A stretch of DNA of 64,000 nucleotides from Colwellia echini (GTDB lineage: Bacteria; Pseudomonadota; Gammaproteobacteria; Enterobacterales; Alteromonadaceae), in contig NZ_PJAI02000001.1 in assembly GCF_002843355.2 (NCBI RefSeq), forward strand, positions 186,001-250,000, in the 5' to 3' direction. Below are positions 63,401 through 64,000 of this stretch, in pieces (positions within the stretch are counted from its first letter, which is position 1; each line of letters opens with the position of its first letter). Under the pieces are notes generated by a model that had not been told where the DNA came from, did no database searches, and saw only the letters and a list, made by a program, of their open reading frames with translations. A program made the translations under genes and the position numbers.

Positions 63401-64000
63401 TGAACCAGAAGTCGTGACCATTAAAGCCTGTACAAATAGTTATGATGGCACTTGTATCCAAAGTGATGAGACCGTATCTGTTACTGTTAAAGCTCTTGGT
63501 TCTGAAGCAGTTACCGATAGTATTAGTTTTACAGGTGAAGGCAACGCTAGTATTGCCTACACTGTTGCTGAGTCGAGTATTTTATCTATAGAAAATGCAT
63601 CGATAGAGGCAATAAGCCCAACCGTATGTTTTAACGGAAGTACGACAAGTTGCGAGTTGGTTTTTGCAGATACTGGTTTTAGATTTTTCTCTAATAATGA
63701 AGGAACTATTATTCCTGAGCAGTTATCAGCAAAACCTTCAAACATTGGTTTTAATAACAGCACATTGAAATTACAAGCAATAGAGAAAAGCCCTGAAACA
63801 GGGGCTTGTCAGGCTGCCTTGATTGATGCTGAGAATATTGAAATGGCAGCAACCTGTGTTGACCCTGTCGCTTGTGCTGGTAGTAATGTCACTATTAACA
63901 ACCTTATCTCTGATACACCTATCGAGACCTTGAATAACAGTGCTAGCAAAACATATTCGAATATAGGTCTTAACTTCGGTGGTAATACAGTAAATAACGC
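60423..64000 (+). CDS. mshQ: MSHA biogenesis protein MshQ (partial, runs off the window)
   Basis: The frame is open from ATG 60423, immediately after mshP, to the window end (1192 codons, no stop). A signal peptide (FVFLVLFSHGVRA) precedes ECPVVFPDG. Two related beta-rich modules follow, centred on residues about 110-230 (PGDYYFTGNF, VRIFVQG, GFIYSKEDVTI) and 380-500 (PGDYYISTFD, VRVLIEN, GLLYAKNNLSL). A LamG/concanavalin-like domain (about 519-736, FSVSFWLKKS, DGNWNHVVVTRQ) and a PA14-like region (about 760-975, DYTIYVEADDGFSFVMD) come next. The MshQ signature HYQIIHDGRGLTCEPEVVTIKAC starts near 980. It is probably a large surface or tip-associated adhesin of the pilus; that role is inferred. 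Confidence 0.88.
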   Translation, partial: MAVRVWFYFVFLVLFSHGVRAVECPVVFPDGIQNNDEKGIITFNYHGQLKNSPDNILATNQGIIDLSGDDWNSCESGACTESFSIAHPVDITDFGAGEDGDITAIGAVAITKSPGNYKDLLLPYQSSLTLEPGDYYFTGNFINNSQNNIAIDGNGVVRIFVQGIVTLGYQTGLNENGSPSQLLLYSADNIAVGNEVNVSGFIYSKEDVTIAYQSYVKGAISAKNLNPSNTEQVIEFSDEVPDFGDFCEKPPSYCEITFVNGATTFGGGEIRTSGSPIIVNDSTGILRTDKLNVKDGTFMCNDINGTGVSQNCIRDTTNGDTQELNNIPFISGSGGNSLNITSSVTLGSGSYDTDTFKDITIKDGGNLTFSNNHSVYYINKLTVLADDNDGDSATINLAPGDYYISTFDTNQNTTIVSSGTVRVLIENSSDFKGNTRMNIGGAPEDFLIYNRDDDIYVHDSSEIHGLLYAKNNLSLYDSVKLVGAASGGRVELTDTSQIYYTCDAYIPTPEPIPDPSLNYRYDECIYEGDPKQVIDETGNYNADIYGVLSPDSDAVINNSLDLSASGTSDWLSVPKNAINGLNDFSVSFWLKKSSDNTNATETIIHAVGDSATDDQLMILLKGDGSNNSYVRVFVADVSVDLTTDATSLSDGNWNHVVVTRQANNVCLFVNGNNTDCDGGASSDTLSVTHDNAVVMGLGKDSVENDVFVSDQGLEAKLDEFKIFQAKLSDNQVLEIFTNEDNGLNYNGSDRAALECCSATPGELSAVGIRIGDNGSDTQITTTTEALAIHAAWLAAGSPVTGYIDNNKYEVAASGSSQADRIDFGGREHDYSDTLPYPGASAGVGGTDFLVYASGTLRLPAGDYTIYVEADDGFSFVMDSLEGDVVTFSKFGSSTVGDSNELRYETPTGNSNTGGSFTLTQTSIFNISTIFFERGGGDYLEVSIANDIRSNAAPSGYEVLKHGALNGKVRFGDCIIGTQIQHYQIIHDGRGLTCEPEVVTIKACTNSYDGTCIQSDETVSVTVKALGSEAVTDSISFTGEGNASIAYTVAESSILSIENASIEAISPTVCFNGSTTSCELVFADTGFRFFSNNEGTIIPEQLSAKPSNIGFNNSTLKLQAIEKSPETGACQAALIDAENIEMAATCVDPVACAGSNVTINNLISDTPIETLNNSASKTYSNIGLNFGGNTVNN

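Overview
The window is AT-rich, densely coded gammaproteobacterial chromosome. MotX-RNase R-RlmB order, an OmpR/EnvZ pair, ElbB, Hsp15/Hsp33, a complete gspC-N run and a full MSHA pilus locus point to a marine Alteromonadales-type bacterium. The base composition and many short intergenic repeats resemble Colwellia, but the genus is an inference. No tRNA, rRNA, CRISPR array, transposase or prophage gene was found.

Layout. 1-4.4 kb: an RND efflux pair (adaptor and pump). 4.7-6.3 kb: a secreted DUF1254/DUF1214 protein on the minus strand. 7-12.4 kb: motX, rnr, rlmB and a DUF945 (YdgA-like) gene. 12.5-16.6 kb: fbp (minus), elbB and a GH3 N-acetylglucosaminidase. 16.7-21.2 kb (minus): a DUF748/AsmA-like protein, a two-pore-helix K+ channel and an AI-2E-family permease. 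21.4-25.4 kb: mscS, an unrecognised secreted protein, ompR and envZ. 25.5-29.9 kb: pckA, a small secreted ORF, a CBS-domain protein, hslO and hslR. 30.1-42.4 kb: the type II secretion operon gspC-D-E-F-G-H-I-J-K-L-M-N. 42.4-43.4 kb: a PLP-dependent ACC deaminase/D-cysteine desulfhydrase-like gene (minus). 43.9-64 kb: the MSHA type IV pilus locus mshI-I2-J-K-L-M-N-E-G-F-B-A, then a minus-strand PglL-type O-oligosaccharyltransferase, then mshC-D-O-P-Q. mshQ runs off the window end.

How it works together. About half of the window encodes two related envelope machines: the T2SS and the MSHA pilus. Each has its own secretin (GspD, MshL), ATPase (GspE, MshE), platform protein (GspF, MshG) and pseudopilins, but no prepilin peptidase lies here. 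MshE keeps an N-terminal MshEN-type c-di-GMP module, so MSHA extension is probably controlled by c-di-GMP. The oligosaccharyltransferase beside mshA suggests that the major pilin or a neighbour is O-glycosylated. Many genes in both clusters overlap by 1-11 bases, and several start at GTG or TTG inside the preceding gene, which indicates translational coupling.

The least expected material is intergenic. A ~197-bp element with terminal inverted repeats occurs twice in opposite orientation (~90 % identical by hand). A 16-bp palindrome made of the same end sequence occurs alone three times just after genes. There is a five-copy 12-bp tandem array upstream of ompR, a degenerate six-copy array upstream of elbB, and several perfect 13-16 bp tandem duplications. 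All functional statements rest on reading the sequence and on family knowledge; no database search was run.
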